Assembly (NCBI GenBank): GCA_024232355.1
Contig: JAAEPW010000238.1
Coordinates: forward strand, 1-64,000
Length of the DNA stretch: 64,000 nucleotides
DNA from: Chloroflexota bacterium
Lineage (GTDB): Bacteria; Chloroflexota; Anaerolineae; B4-G1
Reading direction: 5' to 3'
This document shows, one piece after another, positions 26,393-34,418 of this stretch (within the stretch, counting starts at the first letter, position 1; every line of letters begins with the position of its first letter). A program made the position numbers and the translations under genes. Under the pieces are notes generated by a model. That model saw only the letters and a program-made list of their open reading frames with translations, made no database searches and was not told the DNA's origin.

Positions 26393-26812
26393 CTAGTCAT
26401 TGCCGAGCGGGTTCGGACCCAACTCGCGCACTTTTTCCGTCATCTCTGTCACCGTCTCGGCAAACTGCGCCCCCATCGCCGATGACAGATTGAACATCGC
26501 CACTCGTTCCCCGCCCAATCCAATCTGGTCGAGCAGATCGGCAGCGTATTTCACTCTCCGCTTTGCGTTGACATTACCCTCCAGGTAATGGCAATCGCCT
26601 TCCAGTCAGCCAGCCACCATCACGCCGTCAATACCATGCTCAAAAGCGTGGAGCACCTCGGTCACCTCTACCCGCCCCGAACATGGCACTTGGACCACAC
26701 GCACGCCGGGCGGGTATTGGATGCGCATTCCCCCCGCCAGGTCAGCAGCGGCGTAGGCACAGTGGCGGCAGCAAAAGGCCAGAATTTTAGGCTCAAATTG
26801 GTCATTGGTCAT
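26393..26812 (-). CDS. mvhD: MvhD selenoprotein (Sec69 encoded by UGA)
   Basis: 139-aa MvhD with one in-frame UGA (26606-26608). Upstream of it: FCCRHCAYAAADLAG and CSGRV; then VMVAG-U-LEGDCHYLEGN. Cys-containing paralogues read VTGCHPGDCHY at the same place, so Sec replaces the first Cys of that motif. The frame continues without interruption to TAG at 26393, ending GPNPLGND, as in other MvhD proteins (GPNP). The gene lies between a HdrA-GltD fusion and metV-metF, so it probably carries electrons between them. Its N-terminal CCRHC differs from the CNWC of most paralogues. Sec-containing VhuD is known from Methanococcales. Confidence 0.88.
26565..26598 (-). promoter_or_regulatory. SECIS-like hairpin downstream of the mvhD UGA
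   Basis: A strong stem-loop starts 7 bases after the UGA: GCG/CGC, TTG/CAA and a 7-bp CATTACC/GGTAATG apical stem with loop TGGAG. One bulge and one C-T mismatch interrupt the lower stem. The loop begins at +23, the same distance as in the paralogue at 34176-34204. Confidence 0.75.
26606..26608 (-). other. UGA selenocysteine codon in mvhD (Sec69)
   Basis: The - strand reads GTG GCT GGC TGA CTG GAA GGC, with the frame open on both sides. It aligns with Cys in the MvhD proteins at 11728, 39113 and 46390. Confidence 0.88.
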
Positions 26813-26872
26813 TGCTTCTGTCCTTTCCTTGCGTTGAACCGGCTAAGATTGCCGTACAACCATCTGAAATCA

Positions 26873-27376
26873 TCACACACTGTTTGGCTGAGTTAACTTT
26901 TCTCCATAGTGAGTGCTCAGATATTCGAACACCTCATTAAGAGAAGGTGTTAGGTCTTGAAAACTGATCGCTACATCTGGATAACCTGCTTTTGCGTTCG
27001 CTAAGAACATCTTTTGCTTGTACGTTGATAGCCTGGATAGATATTTCTCACGATCTTCCAACTCAATTCCTATGAACACATTGCGTTGGGATTGCCAAAG
27101 GTAGAGATCGCGGATATCGTCCCACGGAATAATGCCTTCACCAATCCACGAGCGGCGATAATCAATTCCAGCATCACTGATAACAAGCTGTGGGCCAGAA
27201 TCAAACAACCGACGAACTTGTATCACCAACATCCCAGTAAAAATCACAGCCAGCAGTATCCCAAGCACACGCAGGACGATATCCGATGATTGAGCAGCAA
27301 ACACACTAGGAACAGCAAACAAAAGCCAAAACAGTACCCAACCTATCCCTTTTCTTTTTGATGCATAGCACTCCAT
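26873..27376 (-). CDS. Membrane protein with PH-like domain (STM3941-like), hypothetical
   Basis: 167 aa from ATG 27376, six bases after the upstream hdrA stop. Two adjacent hydrophobic segments near the N-terminus (IGWVLFWLLFAVPSVF and VLGILLAVIFTGMLVIQV) are followed by a soluble domain with ISDAGIDYRRS and IPWDDIRDLYLW. This layout recalls small bacterial membrane proteins with a PH-like domain of the STM3941 group; the function is not known. It is more A/T-rich than its neighbours and interrupts a run of Hdr genes. No catalytic residues are evident. Confidence 0.6.
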   Translation of the reverse strand: MECYASKRKGIGWVLFWLLFAVPSVFAAQSSDIVLRVLGILLAVIFTGMLVIQVRRLFDSGPQLVISDAGIDYRRSWIGEGIIPWDDIRDLYLWQSQRNVFIGIELEDREKYLSRLSTYKQKMFLANAKAGYPDVAISFQDLTPSLNEVFEYLSTHYGEKLTQPNSV

Positions 27377-27381
27377 ATATC

Positions 27382-30300
27382 TCACCCACAAACCCCCACA
27401 CCCTCCGGCTCCAACAGTGCCGCAATCTCTGCCTCTACCTGCTCATGCCGGTAATGCACCAATTGAATCGCCTTGGCCGGGCATTCGGCCATACACACGC
27501 CACACCCGTGACACTGGGCCGATTCGATATAGGCCGCGCCAACAATATCCCCCACTCCCGTGAACTCGGCCCGTACCTGCGGCACGTGATACGAACAAAT
27601 GCGCACACACGTCAGGCAAGCGACACACTTGGCAGTGTCCACTTCTGCCACGACACCGCCAACCTCTAGCACGTCCTTGCTCACAATCGTCAACGCCCGC
27701 GCCGCAGCGGCCTGCGCCTGGATGATCGTCTCGTCGAGGAACTTGGGATAGTGTGCCATCCCCGCCACGAAAATCCCATCGTTGGCGAAATCGACCGGGC
27801 GCAGCTTGACGTGCGCCTCCAGGAAAAAGCCTTCCAGGTCCAACGGCACCTTTAGTCGTGTCGCCAGTTCGCTCACTTTCTCCGGCGGCGTCACTGGCAT
27901 ACTGAGCACTACAAAGTCAGGATTCAGCACCACCTCTTGCCCCAGGGATTCTTCCCAGACTGTCACCTCGAGCAAATTACGTGTTGTGGATTGTGAGCGA
28001 TCTTGTAACCCACCTTGTGGGCCATCTTGTAACCCACCTTGTGGGCCATCACCACCATTCACAATTCGCACCTCTGGCTTGCGATCGAACTCGTACGGTA
28101 CAAACACCACTCCCTGCCGTCGTGCCTCGTCGTAGAGCCGCTCCTTGAATCCATAGGCGCGGATATCGTGATAGATGACCGTAACCTGTGCATCTGGCTT
28201 GAGCTGTTTGAGTGCCAGCGCGTTCTTGAGCGCTGTCGTGCAGCAAATGCGGGAGCAATATTGTTCCGCCGGACCAACGCACAAAATCATTGTCACCGAG
28301 TCCGGTGCGTTCTCACCGGAAGCCAGCCGCGCCTCGAATTCCTGCTGTGTCAGGACACGCGGGTCGCTGCCATACTCATACTCCGGGCCACGGTATTCGA
28401 CGCCGCCCGTCGCCACGATGGTCGCGCCGTGGCGCAGCTCGCGCTCGCCGCGGGGGGTGCGTATCCGTGAGCTAAAGCTACCGGCGAACCCATTGCTCTC
28501 CAAGAATGCGCTCCGCAAATGCACAGTGATCTGTGGATGCCCCTTTACCCACCCAATCAATTGCGTCAAAAACTCTTGCGGATCGCGCCACACCAATTGA
28601 CCGCTCTCCCAATCTACCAATCGTCGGACGTTTCGCAAGTTGCCGCCCAGCTCTCCCTCTCGCTCCACCACGTGCACTGGAAAGCCCTGGTCGGCCAATG
28701 TAAGCGCCGCCGTCATCCCCGCCACTCCGCCGCCGATGACGAGCGCCGATTTCTGCACCGGCACCTCGGTCTTGCGCAAGGGTTCCAGGCGCAACACCTT
28801 TGCCACGGCCATGCGCACCAGATCCTTGGCCTTTTCCGTCCCGGCCTCCCACTCGCCCGAATGTACCCACGAGCAGTGGTTGCGAATATTTGCCATCTGG
28901 AACATGCCGGGGTTCAGCCCCGCCTGGCGGATCGAGTCTTGAAACAACGGCTCGTGCGTGAGCGGCGTGCACGAGGCTACCACAACCCGGTTGAATCCCA
29001 TCTCCAGCGTCTGCTCGGTGATGTGTTGGATGGCGTCTTGTGAGCATGTGTACAGACTATCCTCGGCATGAACGACGCCCGGCAGGCCCGCCGCATACTC
29101 GGCCACGTCCGGCACGTCGAGAAAGCCGCCAATGTTTGAGCCACAGTGGCATACAAAGACGCCGACGCGTGGTTCCTCCGCGCTCACGTCGCGCTCCGGG
29201 GGGTAAACGAGCGTCTCAGTGCGCGTCCAACGGGCCGGCGCAACGAGCACGCCGGCGACGGCCGCGGCGGCGCTGGCCTCAACCACCGACTCGGGGATAT
29301 CTTTTGGCTCGCGGAACGGGCCAATCGCCAAGACGCCCGGCCTGCTTGTCAATAAAGGCTCGAACGGCCGCGTGCGGCAGAAACCGTGCTCATCCATCTC
29401 CACGCCAACTCGCAGCCCTAACTCGCGTGCCTCCGCCGACACCTCCATCCCCACCGAAAGCACGACCAGATCGAACTCTTCTTCCCGAATCAACGAATCA
29501 TCAACTCGCTGATTCACCAACTCGTCCTCTATTTTCCCAACATATCTCAACACCAGGCTGTGTGTCTCGGGGTCTTCCCGCACCGCCGCAACGCGCGAGC
29601 GAACGTAGCGAATGCCATATCGCTCCTGCGCCCGGCGGTAGTATTCAAGGTAACCCTTGCTAAAGGCACGCATGTCCATCATAAAGACCGTCACTTCGGT
29701 GTCCGGCTCGTGCTCGACCGACATGATGGCCTCTTTGGTGGCGTACATACAACAGACCGCCGAACAATAGTCGTGCGTCTGGTCCCGCGAGCCAACGCAC
29801 TGGAGAAAGGCAATCTTTTTCGGCGTGTGCCCATCCGATGGGCGCTGAACGTGGCCATGCGTCGGGCCAGAGGCGGAGAGCAATCGCTCATACTGGAGCG
29901 CGGTAACCACGTTGGGGAAGCGTCCCCATCCATACTCGGCCGCGTGCTCCGCGTGGTAGACCTGGTAACCAGGAGCCAGCACGACCGCGCCGACCTGAAT
30001 ATCCCGCGCGTGCTCAACCATATCGTGGTCCACCGCGCCAGCCTGGCATTCGTACCAGCAGCTCAAGCACTCTGAGCAGATGCCGCAAGCCAGGCAACGC
30101 GCCGCCTCCGCCTGCGCTTGCTCGTCCGTATAGCCAGCGGTGACCTCTTCAAAGCCAGACAGCCTCTGCTCGACAGAAAGCTCGTTCATCGCTATGCGAG
30201 ATTGGACGTGCACCTCTCCCAGAGCTACGCGCTCTTCGATCTCTAAGCGCGTCAGCTCGACCACCGGCAGCTTGGGCTTGTGGGGCGGCTCCAACTCTTT

Positions 30301-32007
30301 GCCACGCAGGTAACGGTGGATAGACTGGGCCGCGCGGTGACCGGATTCGACCGCTTCAATAACAAAGGCTGTCCCGGTAGTCGCATCACCCGCAGCAAAG
30401 ACCCCATCGCGGGTCGCGGCGAATGTATTCGGGTTGACGGCGATGGTGGCGTTTTGCGTCACGCCGACGCCTGTGCTTTCTGGAATGAAAGCGAGACCGG
30501 CGCGCTGACCCACCGAAAAGATGACGTTATCGCAGGGCGCCAGGTGCTCCGACCCGCGCAGTGCAACCGGACGACGACGACCTGTCTCGTCGGGCAGCCC
30601 CTGTTCGGTGCGCACGCACTTTATGCTTGCCAGACTCCCATTGCCATCACCGATGATTTCAACAGGCGTGATCTGCCAGTGAAAAACAACGCCCTCTTCT
30701 TCGGCATGGCGCATCTCTTCCTCGTCGGCAGAGGCTTCCTCTTGGGTGCGGCGGTAATAGACGTGGACCTCGGATCCCAAACGCACGGCAGTACGAGCGA
30801 CATCCATAGCCACATCCCCGGCACCAATGACGGCGACGCGCTTTCCCAACGGCGGCGGGTTGTCCAGCCGAACGTCGCGCAGAAAAGTCGTGTTGATGAG
30901 CACTCCCGGCAAGTCGGCTCCAGGGATGGGCAGACGAATCCCCTCGTGCGCGCCCACCGCGATCAGCACCGCGTTGAATCCCTCGGCGAAAACATCGTCC
31001 AGGTTGCTCACCGCCGTGTTGAGCCGCAGTTCCACGCCCAGGTCCAGGATGTCTTGCACCTCGCGATCCACGATGGATGCCGGCAGGCGGTACTCGGGCA
31101 CTCCCACCCGCAGCATTCCGCCGGCCACCGGCAGCGCCTCAAAGACTGTGACTGCATAGCCCAACCGGCACAAGTCTTGCGCGGCAGTCAGTCCGCATGG
31201 CCCCGCGCCAATGACGGCGACACGCTCTCTATAGTGCTGTTCCGCCGGCTGTTGAGGCACACGCGATTGGCTGTAGACTTTGTCGGTGACAAAGCGCTTG
31301 AGCGCGCGAATATCGATCGGCTCATCCAACTTGTCCCGGTTGCAGGCCGTCTCACAACGGTGGTTACAGATGCGCCCACAGATGGCAGGGAAAGGATTGT
31401 CCTCCTTGATCACTCGCAGCGCATCCTGGTAGCGTCCCTCGCGGATGAGGGCGATATATCCTTGCGCACGCTGACCGGAGGGGCAAGCGTCGCGGCAGGG
31501 AGAAACGCCCAGCTTTTCGATGACGTATGCGTTGGGGACAGCCTGCGGGTAAAGTCTGTAAGCGGCCCGCTGGTCCGTCAGTCCTACGTTGAAATGGTCA
31601 GGAATGATCACGGGGCAGACACTGGCGCAATCGCCGCAACCGGTGCACTTTGTCAGATCAATGTAGCGCGGCTTGGTGCGCACGCGGACCATAAAGTCGC
31701 CTGGCTCTCCACGCATTCCCAACACTTCACTGTCCACCAGCAGCTCAACATTGTGGTGGCGGCCGACGTCTACCAGCTTGGGGCTGATAATGCACATGGC
31801 GCAGTCATTGGTGGGAAAGGTCTTGTCCAGTTGCGCCATGTGCCCACCAACGGCAGACTTTATCTCCACCAGGTATACCTTGTAGCCAGCCTCGGCCAGA
31901 TCAAGAGATGCCTGCACGCCAGCAATGCCAGCACCTACGACCATCACGGCTCCTGTGGGTTGTTCAGGAGCCACTAATCTATCGTAGACGCCGTATTGGA
32001 AAGCCAT
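27382..32007 (-). CDS. hdrA: Giant HdrA with inserted GltD/NfnB-type NAD(P)H module, fused to second HdrA half
   Basis: 1541 aa from ATG 32007. Order: HdrA FAD domain (VGAGIAG, loop NDC69AMC72II), inserted ferredoxin (C121, C124, C127, C131), then a GltD-like block of about 460 residues containing CRDAC (171-175), C210/C214/C218/C222, FAD-binding VIGAGPCG (near 266), NAD(P)-binding VIGAGDVAMDVA and GDATTGTAFVIEA; then HdrA resumes with CLACGICSECLSCWYEC (about 636-652) and CVGSRD. A second HdrA half begins near 950 (FVCHCGSN) and ends in two [4Fe-4S] motifs (about 1461-1513). The GltD-type block should oxidise or reduce NAD(P)H directly. A close paralogue is at 34405. A 24-bp tandem repeat adds DGPQGGLQ twice near the third quarter. 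Confidence 0.88.
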   Translation of the reverse strand: MAFQYGVYDRLVAPEQPTGAVMVVGAGIAGVQASLDLAEAGYKVYLVEIKSAVGGHMAQLDKTFPTNDCAMCIISPKLVDVGRHHNVELLVDSEVLGMRGEPGDFMVRVRTKPRYIDLTKCTGCGDCASVCPVIIPDHFNVGLTDQRAAYRLYPQAVPNAYVIEKLGVSPCRDACPSGQRAQGYIALIREGRYQDALRVIKEDNPFPAICGRICNHRCETACNRDKLDEPIDIRALKRFVTDKVYSQSRVPQQPAEQHYRERVAVIGAGPCGLTAAQDLCRLGYAVTVFEALPVAGGMLRVGVPEYRLPASIVDREVQDILDLGVELRLNTAVSNLDDVFAEGFNAVLIAVGAHEGIRLPIPGADLPGVLINTTFLRDVRLDNPPPLGKRVAVIGAGDVAMDVARTAVRLGSEVHVYYRRTQEEASADEEEMRHAEEEGVVFHWQITPVEIIGDGNGSLASIKCVRTEQGLPDETGRRRPVALRGSEHLAPCDNVIFSVGQRAGLAFIPESTGVGVTQNATIAVNPNTFAATRDGVFAAGDATTGTAFVIEAVESGHRAAQSIHRYLRGKELEPPHKPKLPVVELTRLEIEERVALGEVHVQSRIAMNELSVEQRLSGFEEVTAGYTDEQAQAEAARCLACGICSECLSCWYECQAGAVDHDMVEHARDIQVGAVVLAPGYQVYHAEHAAEYGWGRFPNVVTALQYERLLSASGPTHGHVQRPSDGHTPKKIAFLQCVGSRDQTHDYCSAVCCMYATKEAIMSVEHEPDTEVTVFMMDMRAFSKGYLEYYRRAQERYGIRYVRSRVAAVREDPETHSLVLRYVGKIEDELVNQRVDDSLIREEEFDLVVLSVGMEVSAEARELGLRVGVEMDEHGFCRTRPFEPLLTSRPGVLAIGPFREPKDIPESVVEASAAAAVAGVLVAPARWTRTETLVYPPERDVSAEEPRVGVFVCHCGSNIGGFLDVPDVAEYAAGLPGVVHAEDSLYTCSQDAIQHITEQTLEMGFNRVVVASCTPLTHEPLFQDSIRQAGLNPGMFQMANIRNHCSWVHSGEWEAGTEKAKDLVRMAVAKVLRLEPLRKTEVPVQKSALVIGGGVAGMTAALTLADQGFPVHVVEREGELGGNLRNVRRLVDWESGQLVWRDPQEFLTQLIGWVKGHPQITVHLRSAFLESNGFAGSFSSRIRTPRGERELRHGATIVATGGVEYRGPEYEYGSDPRVLTQQEFEARLASGENAPDSVTMILCVGPAEQYCSRICCTTALKNALALKQLKPDAQVTVIYHDIRAYGFKERLYDEARRQGVVFVPYEFDRKPEVRIVNGGDGPQGGLQDGPQGGLQDRSQSTTRNLLEVTVWEESLGQEVVLNPDFVVLSMPVTPPEKVSELATRLKVPLDLEGFFLEAHVKLRPVDFANDGIFVAGMAHYPKFLDETIIQAQAAAARALTIVSKDVLEVGGVVAEVDTAKCVACLTCVRICSYHVPQVRAEFTGVGDIVGAAYIESAQCHGCGVCMAECPAKAIQLVHYRHEQVEAEIAALLEPEGVGVCG
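28002..28049. repeat. 24-bp tandem repeat, two copies, inside hdrA-gltD
   Basis: Two identical 24-base units (28002-28025 and 28026-28049) keep the frame and encode a repeated eight-residue DGPQGGLQ-type block. The paralogue at 34405 has no such repeat. Confidence 0.75.
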
Positions 32008-32008
32008 G

Positions 32009-32788
32009 CTATGTCCCCTTTGTCTGCTTGAGAACTTTGTCCACGCGCTGCAACAACTCGGTGGGGGCAATCGGCTTTTCAATATAGTCCTGCACCTTCA
32101 TGCCCACGCCTGTCTCCAGCTCGTAACGCCGCCGGCTGGCATCCTCGACGACGGCGGTCAGAATCATAATTGGCAAACCGGCAAAGCCAGGCTCTCGGCG
32201 CAGCTCGCGCATCACCGCAAACCCGTCCATCTTGGGCATGAGCAAATCCAGGATCAGCAGGTCTGGAATCTTTTTCTTGATCATCTCTAGACATTGCTGT
32301 CCATCTCGGGCCGTTTGCAGCCGATAGGGCTGGCTCCTGAGCACGGCGACAAAGCTGTCCAAAATATCAGGGTCGTCATCAGCTACCAGGATGTAGGGCT
32401 GTTCGAGAATCCTGGCCACGCACTTGAGCAACTCGGTTGGCGTCGCCGGCTTTTCGATATAGTCCTGGATATCCATCTCCAATCCGGTCTCCAACTCGTA
32501 GCGGCGGCGGCTAGCATCTTCAATAACCGTGGTCAAGATGATGATAGATAGTGTGGCATACTGGGGATTACTGCGGATCTCACGGATCACCGCAAATCCG
32601 TCCATCTTGGGCATGAGCAAGTCCAGGACCAACAGATCAGGTATCTCTTCGGCGATCATCTTTAGACATTGCTCGCCATCCCGAGCTGTCTGCAAGCGGT
32701 AGGGCTGGCTGCTCAGTATGGCTGTCAGGCCCTCCAAAATATCAGGGTCGTCATCAACTAGTAGAATATACGGCTGTTGGCGTGTCAT
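32009..32788 (-). CDS. Response regulator with two receiver domains and no output domain
   Basis: 259 aa. Two CheY-like receivers in tandem: the first has the acidic pocket DDD 12-14, phospho-acceptor Asp56 (LLVLDLLMPKMDG), Thr in ILTTV and Lys in YIEKP; the second has DDD 137-139, Asp181 and Lys in YIEKP. The two halves are very similar to each other and look like an internal duplication. There is no DNA-binding or enzymatic domain, so it is likely a phosphorelay or protein-docking partner. ATG 32788 follows GGAG at proper spacing. It is encoded right after the histidine kinase and one base before the hdrA-gltD start. Confidence 0.9.
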   Translation of the reverse strand: MTRQQPYILLVDDDPDILEGLTAILSSQPYRLQTARDGEQCLKMIAEEIPDLLVLDLLMPKMDGFAVIREIRSNPQYATLSIIILTTVIEDASRRRYELETGLEMDIQDYIEKPATPTELLKCVARILEQPYILVADDDPDILDSFVAVLRSQPYRLQTARDGQQCLEMIKKKIPDLLILDLLMPKMDGFAVMRELRREPGFAGLPIMILTAVVEDASRRRYELETGVGMKVQDYIEKPIAPTELLQRVDKVLKQTKGT

Positions 32789-32802
32789 CATAGCTCCTTC
32801 CT

Positions 32803-33996
32803 TCAAGAAACCGATGGTCCCGTCTCCTGACGCGCGATACGGTCTCGGTGTCTCATATCTGATGTAACCAAACCTTTAGGGATAACAACAGTGAACTTGG
32901 CACCAGGCTTACCCTCAGCGTACGGGCTCTCAACCCAGATTTCGCCCTTGTGAGCCTCAACGATCTTTTTGGCGATGGACAACCCAAGACCAGAACCGGC
33001 CACTTGTTCAGCGTTTCGGCTGCGGAAAAAGTCTTCAAAGACGAGATGTTGTTCATCGGTCGGGATGCCAACTCCTTCATCTATGACCTCCACGACCAGT
33101 TGATCTGGCTCGTCCCTGGCGTGTAAAGTGACCACTCCTCCATCCGGGGAAAATTTGACCGCGTTCGCCAACAGGTTAGAAAAAACCTGACGCAGACGCC
33201 GGCGTGCTGCCACGATCTGCTGAAACTCGGGAGGCACTTGGACCTGGATCACGATCTCCTTTTGAGAAGCGGCCAGCCGGACATCTTCAATAGCCTGAAC
33301 AGCCGACTCTGATGGGTCGAGCCACTCAAAGTCGGCCTGAATCTCTTCAGGCCGCATGCGGGCTAGATCAAGGATGTCGTTGATTAACCCCCGCAAGTCG
33401 GTCACCCGCAGAACGCTGCGACTCAACATACGCTGCTGTTGATCGGTCACCGTCCCTGCAAATCCGCCCAGCATAACCTGCAAATAATTCTCAACGGCCG
33501 CCAATGGGGACTTGAGCTCGTGGGAGATGATGGACAAAAAGTAGGTCAGCGTGGTCGTACTATTCTGCAAGCGCGATGAAATAGTCGCGGCAATAGCATC
33601 CAGGAACAACACTCCGGAAGCAGGATGTCGGGCGACGAACTGGCGCACCTCCTGGCCGTTCAGTACCAGCGCATGGAACGGCTCTAAACATACACCTGTC
33701 GAAGTATAGATGTATGGCGCGATGATACTGGACCAGCCGATGACTCCGCCAGGTCCTATAATGCCCACGGTCGCCTGGCGGGCCGATCCACTCCGCCCCA
33801 ATTGGACCAATTTCTCCAACGAAACCTTGCCTTCCAGAATAAGGCGCAGCTTTTCGGCTGGCTCGCCTTCTACCGCAACGATATCTCCTTCCTCGTACGA
33901 CTCTTCCTGGCAAAGGGTCACAACCTCGGCTAGCTCCTCGTCACTAAAGCCAGCAAAAGCCTCAAAGCTTCGCAAAGTCTCGATCTTGGCTATCAT
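32803..33996 (-). CDS. Sensor histidine kinase with N-terminal cyclic-nucleotide-binding-type domain
   Basis: 397 aa. Residues 1 to about 130 form a cNMP/CRP-like sensor fold (EEGDIVAVEGEPAEKLRLILEG, then PGGVIGWSSI), which in a redox cluster could also sense redox state or a metabolite. A HisKA domain follows with His159 in SIISHELKSPLAAV, then HATPase motifs N (NLLANAVKFS), G1 (VIDEGVGIP), F (FEDFF) and G2 (GSGLGLSIAKK). No transmembrane segment is seen, so it is cytoplasmic. It starts nine bases after the Sec-mvhD stop and precedes the double receiver, which suggests that the pair monitors or controls the surrounding Hdr complexes. Confidence 0.9.
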   Translation of the reverse strand: MIAKIETLRSFEAFAGFSDEELAEVVTLCQEESYEEGDIVAVEGEPAEKLRLILEGKVSLEKLVQLGRSGSARQATVGIIGPGGVIGWSSIIAPYIYTSTGVCLEPFHALVLNGQEVRQFVARHPASGVLFLDAIAATISSRLQNSTTTLTYFLSIISHELKSPLAAVENYLQVMLGGFAGTVTDQQQRMLSRSVLRVTDLRGLINDILDLARMRPEEIQADFEWLDPSESAVQAIEDVRLAASQKEIVIQVQVPPEFQQIVAARRRLRQVFSNLLANAVKFSPDGGVVTLHARDEPDQLVVEVIDEGVGIPTDEQHLVFEDFFRSRNAEQVAGSGLGLSIAKKIVEAHKGEIWVESPYAEGKPGAKFTVVIPKGLVTSDMRHRDRIARQETGPSVS

Positions 33997-34004
33997 TGCT
34001 TGCC

Positions 34005-34418
34005 TCACTTGAGCGGGTTAGGTCCCAACTGTTTCAGCTCCGAAGTAATTTCGGCCGCGACATAAGCAAACTGTCCCCCCATTGCGGACGACATATTGAC
34101 CATTTGAACGCGGCGGCCATTCAAGCCGATCTCGTCCAACAACTGGCGCACGTATTCGACTCGCCGGCGGGCTCTGAGATTACCTTCCAGGTAATGACAA
34201 TCTCCCTCCAGTCAGCCAGCCACCATCACACCATCGGCCCCATCTTCAAAAGCGCGTAGAATATGTCTGACATCAACTCGTCCCGAACAGGGCAACTCGA
34301 CTATTTTGAGAGACAGCGGATACTCCAGACGCATACTGCCAGCCAGGTCAGCCGCGGCATAGGCACAGTGACGACAGCAAAATGCTACAACTTGAGGCTC
34401 GAAATCATTTCTGTTCAT
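34005..34418 (-). CDS. mvhD: MvhD selenoprotein (Sec69 encoded by UGA), second copy
   Basis: 137-aa MvhD with an in-frame UGA at 34212-34214 encoding residue 69, the same residue number as in the paralogue at 26393. It reads VMVAG-U-LEGDCHYLEGN, with FCCRHCAYAAADLAG upstream and GPNPLK at the end. ATG 34418 lies inside the end of the upstream hdrA-gltD gene (14-base overlap) behind GGAGGAGG. The hdrA-gltD plus Sec-mvhD arrangement is therefore present twice. It should deliver electrons between the HdrA-GltD fusion and a partner enzyme. Confidence 0.88.
34176..34204 (-). promoter_or_regulatory. SECIS-like hairpin downstream of the second mvhD UGA
   Basis: ATTACC/GGTAAT form a 6-bp apical stem with loop TGGAA beginning 23 bases after the UGA. 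An alternative fold pairs GAGATT with AATCTC around a shorter inner stem. Loop sequence and distance match the paralogue at 26565-26598. Confidence 0.65.
34212..34214 (-). other. UGA selenocysteine codon in mvhD (Sec69)
   Basis: The - strand reads GTG GCT GGC TGA CTG GAG GGA GAT TGT CAT, with the frame open on both sides. It aligns with the first Cys of GCHPGDCHY in Cys paralogues. Confidence 0.88.

Noticed and set aside
30280..31977. Very long open frame (565 codons) on the + strand opposite hdrA-gltD; similar long frames at 54340-55773 and 4324-5451
   Set aside because: They lie opposite strongly supported genes with many conserved motifs. Their translations have no domain-like patterns and are typical shadows of GC-rich coding DNA.
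26606..34214. mvhD copies as truncated 68- to 79-aa proteins
   Set aside because: The downstream frames keep GDCHY, the GPNP C-terminus and full MvhD length, so truncation does not fit.
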